Source: Strix aluco (lineage: Eukaryota; Chordata; Aves; Strigiformes; Strigidae). Taken from it: DNA of 64,000 nt. Under the pieces are notes generated by a model, which worked only from the letters and a program-made list of their open reading frames with translations, had not been told where the DNA came from and made no database searches. Made by a program: the position numbers and the translations under genes. The stretch spans positions 87,364,748-87,428,747 of the forward strand of contig NC_133935.1 of NCBI RefSeq assembly GCF_031877795.1, given 5' to 3'. Positions 39,001 through 50,300 of the stretch are shown piece after piece; the first letter of the stretch is position 1; each line of letters starts with the position of its first letter.

Positions 39001-42000
39001 GTGAGGACCCTTTTTATGAACCACCCTGCTGTGTCCTTCTCGAAGCCTTACTCACCTTTTTGGGACCAGTTCCGTGAATATTGCTCAGCCTGGATAGGAG
39101 TTCAGCCCAAACAAGCCCTAGAGTTGTACTCGTTTTGGCAGCAGAGAGAGACTGTGACGACAAAGCTGACGGTGACAAGCTCTCCAGGGAAGGCAGATAA
39201 ACACTGATTTTTACTATTTTTTTTTTTAAACGTAAAAAGTTACTTGGAAAAAAAGAGGAGGGGGAGAGAATCCCTGTGTGTCTGCATTCTTGTGGTCCAG
39301 ATCACTTGAAGCCATCAATGAATGTCTTTCCACGGCCAGAGTCCTCACAAGCAGCTTGGCTTCAGGCAGGGATAACACAGCCTAAAGATTATCACTAAAT
39401 AACGTAAGAAACTGCAGCGGTGGCTCCTTCCTTTAGAATATATACCCACAAGCTTTAAAGAAACAACAAAAACAGTCCTTCCCTCCCCCCTCCCCCCGCC
39501 AAAGATACAACTGCTCTAGAGGACTTTTATGGGAATTTTATTGGCGTGTCTGATTCATGCAAGAACGTGCCCATGCATAAGTTACAAATTTGTATTTGGA
39601 AATAGACTTTGATCAAAACGAACATCTCTGGCACTGGCTACACCACGCAACTCTGAAAAACAACATTTGGCACGTGAGCAGGTTGGGAGCTGAAGTCAAC
39701 TGTAGCTTCTCGCTCCATTACTCTGTGGTTAGGGTAGATGTTGTGTTTAATAACATCACGAGATTTGATGGTCCATGTTTTCTGGTGTTGCATTCATATT
39801 CATAAGATGGAAATTGCTTTTCTGGCCTGAGCGCACAAATGTTCGCTTCAGAGATGGCTGAGGTAACTCGTTTTTCTACAGAGGTCTGCAGAATGTCATA
39901 GGTTGTGTTTCAGTAAAAATGCATCTGCGCTGTAGGCTGGGTTGGGGGGGTGTTCTTGTGTTTGTAACTGTATAATAGCATTGAATGGCAGCTAATTATA
40001 GTGACCTCCCACCATCCAAAATAAATGCTGGATTCCAGACCGGCTCGTAAACTTTTCAGATGATCCAATAGTCTCTTGATGGGTCATAGCCTACTTTTGC
40101 TCATTTTCCAGAATACTGCTCTGAATTTGGCTCTGCATATAAATATCTGGGAGCGGAATGTTAAACACAGCTCATGGACAGTAAACAACTTTGTGTATGG
40201 CAGAGGGGATCTGACTGTCCTGGGTCTGTGAACATGTATGGGAGAAGCAGATTGCCCATGGAGATCTTATTTATTCCAGTCCTCGAGTGTTCTGCATGTT
40301 ATGCTATATCTAGCACATTAAGAATAGCTGTAAAGTGAGTTTTTAAGATGGATTTCGCTTCCTAGTAAATAGGGTTTCAAAACATACACGCAAAACAATG
40401 AAAATGAATATGCTATGAATGTAATAGATGCTTTCGTTTTCCCCGAGACTTCAAGCCGCCAAAGGGATTAAAATGTCGCAGGTTCGTTCTTTGAAAAAAT
40501 TGAATCCAGATGTCAGGCACATTAGAGGCATCCAGGATCTGTGAAAAGTGGGAAAACTGCCCACTGAGGAATACCCCCCTGCCTCCAGGCTCTATTAATG
40601 CACCAGCTCAAGTCTTCTCCTTTCCAGTCAGTGGTAGAACTGAGATCTTTTGTCGCTGGCTCTCTTCAGCGGCAGCAAACATCCTTCTTGCAGGGTTCGG
40701 TATAAAATAGAGCAACCCCAAAGTGTCCTGGCTGATGGTTAGGGCTGTGTAACCTGGCCAGACCTGAACTATGAGGATATTGAGAGAGTGCTGTAATGAC
40801 TCTCTTCTGCTGATAGTAGGTTGAAAATCACAATCCAGAACTGCTAGGGTTTTATATTAACTGTATCTGCCTGCTGTTCTCATGCAAGAGAAGAGCCAGG
40901 ATCAGGTTATGAGTGCTGGCCACCCTGGACACAGGTGCTGGAGGACATATTCAGCTGTTGGGGGAGCATTCCTGCATGCCATGCTTGGCAACCCCTGGCA
41001 CTAGCCAGATGCCATGTGTCGCTTAAACAACTGAGTATTTTTAACTGCAAAAACCTACATCAGTCGGGAATTGTACACTGGAATTTGGACGCGTGTTTCC
41101 TTAAGAATTCATTATTTGTTAATCTAAAATTTATTTGGTGATGCTTTGGGGCTGAAATAACAAAATGGCATGTCAATACCCCAGAGAGCATTTTTATTTA
41201 GTAGCAGCCCTACCCAGAATAACTTGCAGGAGCAAGGAATGTCGCAGGTATGAGGCCGCCCTGGACTTCAGGCAAACAGCTCTGTGTAACAGCAGTCCTC
41301 CCTTCTCTGTGGAAATGAAAACCCAAGCTAAAAATAAGAGTAAAACAATGAGGACTGGGTGACGACTCTGTCACTTGAACTCTTCCTGGCTCCCTAATTT
41401 GATAGTAGGATAGGAGTCACCAAAGTATTTTGCTCCTAGAAGTGAAAATCCCCATCTGAGTATAGGAGAGGAATGTCATTAATACCCACTGACAGGAGAG
41501 CAGGAAGAACTTGTCTGTTATCCGTCGCTGAGCGCAGCGACCGGCCGGGCTGCATTCTCATGGCTTCAGAGCTGCCATGGCACGGGCTGATCCCTGCCCA
41601 GTGGGCTGGAGGGGCAGGGGAAGGGACAAAGCAGGTTGGGGCCAGGGCAGATGGGTAAGCGGGGACTGGGAAGACAGAGGGAGTTGGTGTTGGGTAGAAA
41701 AATATGTCCTGAGTTAGAGGGAAGCTGGGATTATGGTGTATAGGGTACAAATCCATAAATCCAACTTCGTTGCTTCTGCTGCACAGGGAACAATTCTTTC
41801 TTTTCACATTTGTTTTGGCTTTCATCAGAGGGTTCCCAAGTACCACGGCCTTGTTCAGGATGGTTTGCCCACTGGAGTGGTGTTTGCACTACAGTGAACT
41901 TTACAAACTTAAAGGTCATATTTACACTGCCTCTTGCATGTGTCTTAAGTAGAGCAGAGGCAGGTAAGTATTGTGCAGGTAGCGTAGCGTGCTCTGAGCC

Positions 42001-42257
42001 CTCTATATCGCTGTAGAGGGGCCGCTGTGGACCTGGGGGATGGTTATTTTACCTCTGAAGATCACCTTCCACCCCTGCTCCCTTCAGGCTTCTCCAGATT
42101 TGTTGCGTGTTGGTCAGCGAGTGCCCATTGCACAGTGTGTGTCCACCACTCAGGGTGGATTTTGCCTCAAAATGGTGCTTGATTGATAACAGATATAGCA
42201 GGCATACAGAAATCATCCCACTGCTACAGGAGCAGCTGGGAACCCCTTGTCTTTTTT

Positions 42258-42285
42258 GTTGTTGTTGTTGTTTTGTTGTTGTTTT
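42258..42285. repeat. GTT microsatellite
   Basis: Interrupted run of TTG/GTT units, 1.75 kb before the NET1A promoter. Confidence 0.85.
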
Positions 42286-43176
42286 AAGGCCTTACCCACC
42301 CCTTGCTTTGAACAAAGGGCAGTTGTCCAGGGCACGTAACCCTTTGCCCGTGCCATGCCAGGAGGCAGACAGGGAGCCCCGTTGCATCAGGCCAGAGGTT
42401 TGTGTTTCCACAACATGACATCAGCAGGCTGCATCAGCTGGGGCTTGCATCACCGCGAATTATTTAGCCTCACAAGGTGTCACACAAAGTCAGGGATCTC
42501 CCCTCCGGTGAAGGTGAATCACTTGCTTCCCCGGTGCATGGCAGCAGGTCCCTTCCCCCAGGGCTCGGGAAGGAGAAGGACTATTTAATGCTTACGTCAC
42601 AGAAAACACTTCATAGGGCATGAAGTGCTTCAGGACGCAGGACATCACGTTCTGGTCCAGACAAGAAGCGTTTAAGTGCCATCTTTGTGTGCATGACTCT
42701 GCTTCACGCCTTCCCTCTCGGCTCCTGGTGTCCCTATTTTTAGTTGACTCTGCACGGCCTGTCGACATCTCAGTGAAAAGAGATGCGCTGTTGGGGTCAA
42801 GAAGCATTCCTAAATCTTTAGACCGAGTTTAACAAACTTTTGATCTTAGACTGTCAGAGAAATGGACATGTTTGATGCTCCCCAAATAATGATCAAACTC
42901 AATGGAGGGCTTGCCTGCTCCTCCCTGGAGTCATCGTCCCTTTGGTCTTTTGTTGTCTTAAAAATGGATGACTTCACTAATCCCAAAAAGGATTATGCAT
43001 ATCTGAAAGAGTCACAGTCTGTCCTTTCAATAAGGGTATGGAAACTCGCTGGATCCCAAATTTCTGAGAATCCTGCGGTGGATGATCCTAAATGTCCTGG
43101 TCTCGCATGAGCAGAGGTTAAACAGCCGCAGATTTGCTGAGAGCAGCTCTCCACGGGAGAGAAGAAAACAAAGCTT

Positions 43177-43194
43177 AAAAAAAAAAAAAAAAAA
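43177..43194. repeat. A18 homopolymer
   Basis: Uninterrupted run of 18 A. A T16 run follows at 43643-43658. Confidence 0.9.
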
Positions 43195-44029
43195 GCCAGG
43201 GAGGGGACAGCAGGACTTTCCTCCTGCCCATTACTCTGAAAAATGTCGTGTCAAACCCTCAGCCCCTCCCGCAGTGGCCACATGGGAGCTGGGGACCAGC
43301 TCGGAAGGGGACCCCCAAATTTTTCTCCTCCAAGAAGCAGGTTGGGTAGCATAGGTAGGCAGCGACACAGCTGCTCTCCTATCGCCAAATAAATTCAGTT
43401 TATTTTTACCAGCACAAGAGACCTTTTATTTTGGAGATTTGTAGCAGTGCCAGGAATAATATGACTTGAACAAACAAACAAAAAATACAAACCCTTTGCA
43501 TCTACAGCTGGGCCTGCTGGGACAGGATCCCCTGTTAGAAGAGGGGGAGAGGCTCAGCCCAGCCCCTGGCTAACAGAGCTGTGCCAGCACAACCTTTAAA
43601 GCTGAGAGCAGACTTAAAGCACAGGTCTAGACAAGAATTCTATTTTTTTTTTTTTTTTGAACAAGGAGGGCTGAGGCTGGCAAAAAAAAACAACCCTCAG
43701 CAGCAGATGATTTATGCTCCAGTGGCAGCAGCAAGAGCTGCCGTCAGGAGGAGCATGTCCCACTGCTGCACTTGCAAGACGGCTGTAGGCGGTGGTGGCA
43801 GGCCCCAGCACTGCGAGTGCCAGCAAAGAAAAAGAGAGAAAAAACCCCAAAACATACATTTGGCTTTGTCTTTTCAGTGCAAATAGTGAAAGCCCGGTGC
43901 TTTTCAAAGCGCTTTCCATCACAGAGTGTGATGGAACAGCCCACTCGCCCCTCAGTGGGTGTCTGCATCGTGCTGCCTTAAAGTAGAACCTCTCAGAAGT
44001 CCTATTTTGGGGGAGTTTAGGAGGAAATA

Positions 44030-44243
44030 GGGGCCGGGAAAGGGACCCGGGGGTCCTGGCCCCCTCCCTGTGGGGCGGGGGGCGGGGCTAATAGTCACTG
44101 GGCGTGGCTTGGCGCCGGAGGGGGCGTGGTCTCGTCGGTAGCCCCGCCCCCGCCGGTGAGGTTGGGGCGCGGCGCGACGGCGGGCGCAGAGCGGGGATGA
44201 GCGCGGGCTGAGGTGGCCGGGACCGGGGTGGGGGACGGCGACC
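44030..44243 (+). promoter_or_regulatory. NET1: CpG-island promoter and 5' UTR of NET1A
   Basis: GC content and CpG density jump here compared with the intron on either side, and stay high to about 44480. GC boxes lie at 44072-44088 (two overlapping ggggcgggg-type sites on the plus strand) and 44142-44154 (ccccgcccccgcc, the other orientation). Two gggcgtgg KLF-type sites lie near 44099 and 44122. No TATA box is visible, as expected for a dispersed CpG-island promoter. The start of transcription cannot be placed. A four-codon upstream ORF (ATG at 44197, stop at 44209-44211) precedes the main start. Confidence 0.8.
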
Positions 44244-44336
44244 ATGGTGGCTCACGACGAGCTCGGGGGGCTGCTGCCCATCAAAAGGACTATCCGGGTG
44301 ATCGACGCGCAGAACCAGTCCTTTAGGGAGCAGGAG
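44244..44336 (+). CDS. NET1: NET1A first exon
   Basis: 93 bases, 31 codons, starting MVAHDELGGLLPIKRTIRV and ending FREQE before donor gtgagg. It is the alternative first exon that replaces long-form exons 1-3. Long-form transcripts splice across it. Confidence 0.96.
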
Positions 44337-47300
44337 GTGAGGAGGAGACGGGGAAAAAGGGGCTTTTTTTTTTTTAAGGGGAAAGCGGTGGGTTTGGGAG
44401 CCCCCCATCACCTTCCCGCCCTCCGCGCCTGAGGGGAGGTGAGGAGCCGGGTGCGCTGCCCGCTGAGAGCCGGCCACGGAGGGAGGTGCCAACAACGATT
44501 TTCAAAAAAAATAATTTTTTGAAAAAAAATATATTTCATAGCCTCTGGAGGAGTGGGACCAGGAAGCCGAAACCGAGCTCGGCGCCTCACCTGACCCCAC
44601 TCCTCCCAGCGCGATTTTCATGTTAAAAATACCCGTTGCTCTGTGTGCTCTTTCCACTGACAGGATTTTTCCTAATTAGGGCGTTTGTTTGCTGCATAAA
44701 CGGAAAAAAAAAAAAATAATTAAAAAATCACGGGAGTTGGTTGGCGTTTGGAGGGTTGGGGTTTTTGGAAGTATTGTTATTTTTATCATCTGTTGTTATG
44801 TAGATGAGAATAATTGTATTCCTAGTAGATGCTCGCATGCCTCCTGCAACGACAGAAGGCAAAAGTTCAGCAGCCAGGTAGGGATCGGCTGCCCTGGGCA
44901 GGGTTTTATTGCTGAGATTAGCGGTGAGATGAGGTGGAAAAGAAAAAAAGGCGGCTCCAGACAGCTCTGGGGCTTGAGGGCTCCGGCGTGAGTCGCCAGC
45001 CTCTTAAAATCCTGGCTTTAAAACAGCCAAACTTGGGCAATCTGATTGTGCAAAAGGGAAACCAGATGTTGGGAGAGAAATAACAGAAACCAGACCTCTT
45101 AAAGGAGAGTAAATCACCTCTAATTCTTAAAACGTGTGTTTTCTGTAGGGTATAACAGCTGGGTATGTGAAGTTAAACCAGGTCTGGGCTTGAGTAATGA
45201 CCCCTAAGCCAACACTCCCGTCGGTGCCAGGTACTGAGGTGCTATCAAGAGCCACTGGAGTTATCAGCAGAGTGCAAGGCCGGGTTTGAGAAAGGCGAGG
45301 GTTGTCGTCTCTGTACCGATGTGTCAAGCGGAGCCTGGTTGTTCGGTTTGAGTGCAGGCAACCGTTCTCACAACGGAGCTTGAGATTCAGCAAGCTCCTT
45401 GCACGTGAATCTTAAGATAGTCAGGTGGTGATTTCTGGCAGGAGTGATTTGAGCTGGTGATTAAAATCCCTTTCTGCTTATTTGGCTTAATAGGAAAAGT
45501 TTTGCTGCGCATGGTTTTCAGATTTGTCACCATGTTTGTATGCGTTGGTATGGGACTGGCACGTAGGACATTGCTCTCTAGTAAGTGATCCTTGTAAAAA
45601 ACACTAATTATTACCTAGCATAGGGGGAAAGGTTATAGGCGTGCATGCTGCTAGAGGAAAATGTTCGTTGCTCAAAAGTAGAGCCTGGCTTTCGAGCAGC
45701 AAGGTGCAATCTTTCACAATGTGAAGGATTAACCTGCACTTAGAAGCACTTGAAGAAATTCCACTAGTGTGAAGTCTTGCCTGCCAGCTGGAGGTACAAA
45801 TTTAGCTTTTGTGTGTATGTTTATGATATATTTATATTCACATTTAATAAAGAGTCTCCTGGAAAAAAAAAAAATTCTGAATGGAAGCAGAAGTGCTGTT
45901 GGACTCACTGGGGTTTTCATTATCTGTCAGCGCTGTAGCGCTTACAACCGCCAGCTTGTTACAGAAACTTTGCAGACTTCATTCTAATCTGGGCTTCTGT
46001 AAGTAAGACCGTGTGGAGACAGGCTAATCGTTGTTTGCAAGTACAGAACTAAAAAAAAGAAATTACTGAGCCAAAGTTATCCACAGTATGAACTGCACTG
46101 AGTCTCAGCTTACACGGCGACTGAGTTTGCCTGTAAGTAGAGTACATGACCTCAAACTGAAATGCAGATCTCAGAGAAGGTGAGGTTTTGAAGGAGAGGG
46201 ATTTTTTTTTTTTTTCCCCCTCCCTGCCTTGGATCAAATGATATCTCTGGAAAGAGAAGAAGAAGAAACAGATGCTTTTTTTTTTTGGCAGTTGAGCCGT
46301 TCATGTCTGAAAACACTCACAGGACAGAAAGTGGGATTTGTTTCTCTTTGAGAGGGGAAATAGTCTTTCGCTAAGCTGAATTTATAGCGTACAGAAGTTT
46401 TTCTGTTGGCTGAACACCTCAGGGGAGCCCATCACATATACAGAAAACGCTCTGGTCGTGCCGATCTGTGTGAAATTCCTCCCTCCTCAGAGCAGAGCTG
46501 GGTTCCTCGGGAGCCGGGCTCCTCCTCGTTCGAGAGCGCTGTGCTTTTCGCTTCAAGCCTGTCTTTGCATGTCTCAGTATGTATCGGCTGTTCAGAAAAG
46601 TGGCGATTTAGAATCCCAGGGAGCCCCTTTGTACCGCCTGTCCCAAATGCTTCTGCCAGACCCCGTGCGTGTGCATGTGTCGCTCCAGCCTGGCACAGAT
46701 GTGCTGGGAAGGCATTCACACATGTCCCTCGGCACAGATAACGTGTCATTGTGTCTGGAAAGGCTGCAGAGTTGACCCTTTAACAGCAAGCTGCGAAAGA
46801 CTCTACAAGCGTCCTAAAGTACTGAAGTTCCTTGCTATTAATTTTCAGTGTCATGTTTTTCTTTTCCATGCTATTTATATCACTGGCCTTGACAGAGATG
46901 TGTGTGGCTTATGTCTGTGTATTTTCTGCTTACATTCCTGCTTCTCTTGGCTTGTGTCCCTTTATTCTAGCACGCCAATATATAGTTTTCTAGAAGTAAG
47001 TTACCTATCCTTTTCCTCCACTCAGAAATGTCTGTAATCAATTAAAGTTTCTCTGTCTTCTTTTGAGCCCAGCCTAACTTTCCAGCCTTCTGCATAGTCC
47101 TTTTCCTCAGAGACTGTCTCGAGTGCAGTTGAGGCTCACCGTTGGCAAAGGAAAGAAGCGACTGGAGCGCTCCCAGTGCTGTACTGACACCCAGCTGAGG
47201 GTTGGGGTCCCCGGGTTGAGAACACTCTCTTACAGCTTTTCCCCATTTCTGTAATACCCTCACAGTTCTGAGATTTCCCAAACATTTCAAGCACAGCTTT

Positions 47301-50300
47301 GAACACACTTTGTGCTGTGCCAAGAGGTCTTTCTGTTCTGCATCACTCATAAATTGTTTCTTTTCATGTTTCCCCCCTGCAACTTTGAAGGCTTAATTCA
47401 GTGTGAGCTAACCTCCTCTGTTGCTTAACACTGCATGTAGGCAGACAGACGGGCCACTCCTCGGGTCATGTTGCTGAAATCCAATCTTACATACGTAGCT
47501 TTTATGCTTCCTCAGTCTCATGACTGGAATCCAGCTCTGTGTGTTCCTATTCCCCTTTTTTGTTTTCAGCATTTGTCACTTCTGTTGCTCCACAGAAGCA
47601 AAGGGTTTGGGTGCTGTAACTTGCAATCTCAGGCTGGAAATAGAGGCAGCAGAGAACTCGTCCTAAGCAGTCTTCGCCTTTTAGCCTTTTGAAAATTAAG
47701 AGGGACTCAACTGTAATTAACAAAAAATGCCTAATAAAACTTTGGTAAAATTTCTACTGAGATGAACTCAAAAAAGAGGCTGCTTCTACCAACTCCTCTG
47801 AACTTCATACTAGGAAATTTCCTTGTGATGATGAGTCACCTTCAACCATTTGCCAGACATTTAAGAGCACCAGGGTACCTCATCTAGCCTTTTTCCTAGC
47901 CTTAAACTCTGAGTCTGTCTCTTCCTGGTGTCCCATTGTGCACATCTTTCCTGTACGGTCCTTACAACACAATATTTTTGATGTAAAATATGTAGGGTTG
48001 CCAGCATGATTTTAAAAACTGATCTGAGCTTAAGCAGCAGGAGGTTTCCATGGGGCGTTTCCTCTTCTTGGCAGCATTTCGGTCAGGACAGAACTGAAAA
48101 TGCTCTGGGCTCCCGGCAGGGATTAGTGGTGTGGAAAAGCAGAAGCTCTATCTTTTGAATCTAAACAACGTATAAGAAAAATTATGATGACATGTAGGGG
48201 GTGGTGAGGAGCAGAATGGGGAGGAAGCTTTGTAAACTGGAGGTTTTAAATTGTATCCACTTCGTGTGTGTGCGAGTCCCTCACAGGAATGTTCAGCATG
48301 TGGTCATTTGCTATTTGTTAGAATAGCTACTGAGGCTGTCCTGGGCTCCAACTGCTACTTTTCTCTCCAAAATAAAATTAAAATGGAAAAACACATTCTT
48401 TCTACAAAGGCAAACATGATAAAATGGAGAAGCAGATCACAGCTCCATCTTTAGATGACAGTCACTTGCCTTGCAGAGGAGAACGCTTCAGTCTATTTAT
48501 GTTCAGACCATAACGGTCCCTGTTTGAGCCCTATTTTGAATTCTGACTGACGTGTGTGTTATCTTGCCTCTTTTACACTGGGCAGTCTCTGCAGTTTAAT
48601 TGCAGCCTTAAAGTTCAGACAAATATTTACAGCCTCTGCTTTCCATTTAAGATGAATGGCTACTTCAAAACACTCTCTTTTCTGTGTTTCCCACTCCTTA
48701 AGTGGGTTTGTGCTTTTTAAACCTGCCTGGGCAGCTTGAGAAATGAAGTGGGAGTCACAGCCAGTACAATTTGTTCTCTGCTTTATTTACAGGAGCCAAG
48801 CAATAAGCGGGTTCGGCCTTTAACACGGGTCACATCCCTGGCGAACTTGATCTCTCCTGTAAGAAATGGTGCAGTTCGGCGCTTTGGGCAGACGATACAG
48901 GTAAAAAGCAGAGCCTCTAGTCCTGGAAATCTAGAGATATTGGGAAGGTACTGGCTGTATGGGGGCAAAACAGACACTGGGATTTCAAGGCATCTCTTGG
49001 AAATCTACTGAATAATTCATGCAAGGACAAAAAGCTTGCTTGGGGATGAAGAAGAGTTCAGGAGTTCAGAGGTAGCTTGCTAGATAACCAGGTTATTGAG
49101 GGTTTAAGCAGTAAAAAAAAAAACGGACTGATTCAGATAAAGAGAATTAGTTGATAAACTGTACCAGTACTTGAGATACACGCATTGGACCACGTGCTTA
49201 AATGTGAACTGACCCTGCTGTTCAGCCTTCAGTAACGTTAGAGAAGTGTTGTCTAAGGATCTCTCTACCCCACGCGTGCAGATAAGAGCACTTCTATGTC
49301 TGGGTTTTAGTAAGATTGCAAATCACGAGAGCAAAGTTCAAGTGGCTCCTGATTAGCCTCATTATAGGTAGAATTATGATCCTAGTTTATTTACTTCCTC
49401 ATACCTTGGAAATAGACCCAAGCTTTACCTGCCCATCCTCCTCCCAAGCGCCGCTGCTGGATCAGTGCAGGGAGAGAGAGGCACATGGAAAAGCTTGCCA
49501 GTCTCTGGGCTCTCAGGGCTTTCTCAGCAGCTTGATTAAAGTGTTCCTTTATCTGAGGAAAAGTGTCTGGGTGTGTTTTCCTGCCCTGTACAACAGAGGA
49601 GGATGAAGGATTGGGAGGGGTATGGGTAATACTAGAATACTTCTGTACTTCTCAAATTGGCTCTACGTATTTTTAAATTTTTTTTTTCTTTTTTTTTTTT
49701 TTTTTTCAATCCCTATAGTCATTTGCCCTTCGCAGTGACAGCAAGTCTCCTGGCTGTGCCCAGAAGTCATGTAGCAGATCCGCTGCTCCTACTCCTCCTA
49801 AAAGAAGAAACAGTGTACTTTGGTCTGAGATGTTAGATGTCAACATGAAAGAGTCCCTGAGCACCAAAGAAATTAAGCGCCAGGAGGTAGGCTTCTGTTA
49901 AACCAGCAGGACTGAGAAAGGCAGCCAGAACCTTGGCTTGTGCCGTTTCCTTGGCAGGGAAGGGTGTCGTGAGCATCTATGGGTGACTTTATCTTCCTGT
50001 GCACCTTCATTTCTAAACTGCTAGATTTATTTCTGCATTAGGCCTGGGAAAAGGTAGGCTTCTCTCTCTTGAGTCACTAGGGAGTTTGTCTCCCCAGTTT
50101 GACCCTTCAGAGATGCCAAACTCTTTCCATGGGGGTGCTCAGCATTTCTGAAATTCGAGACCCAGCCACAGTGGTTGCTTTGCAGCAGACCCAAAGTCAG
50201 GTTCCTTGTAAAGCCAGCTGTCTTTCTCTTAAAGCTCTTGACAATTGGTTGAAAGCCAAATAGCAAGGCCTTGGCTTGCCTTTTTTTCCTGTAGTTCTTA

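Larger units (their letters stand above)
36067..44029 (+). other. NET1: NET1 long-form intron 3, part before the NET1A promoter
   Basis: An intron of about 8 kb up to the internal promoter. No coding exon is seen. Items inside are a small CpG cluster with a hairpin at 41524-41541, a GTT tract at 42258-42285, an A18 run at 43177-43194 and a T16 run at 43643-43658. The 136-codon minus-strand frame at 41436-41846 has no recognisable domain. Confidence 0.75.
44337..48792 (+). other. NET1: NET1A intron 1 (part of long-form intron 3)
   Basis: A 4.46 kb GT-AG intron. The first 150 bases remain CpG-rich. It contains an 11-bp AT inverted repeat at 44499-44525, an AATAAA followed closely by an A12 run at 45846-45874, and T runs near 46201 and 46278. 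The overlapping open frames at 46406-47037 have no recognised domain. Confidence 0.85.

Noticed and set aside
41436-41846. 136-codon minus-strand frame in NET1 intron 3
   Set aside because: Pro/Ser-rich without a domain. No sign of promoter, splice sites or poly(A) on that strand.
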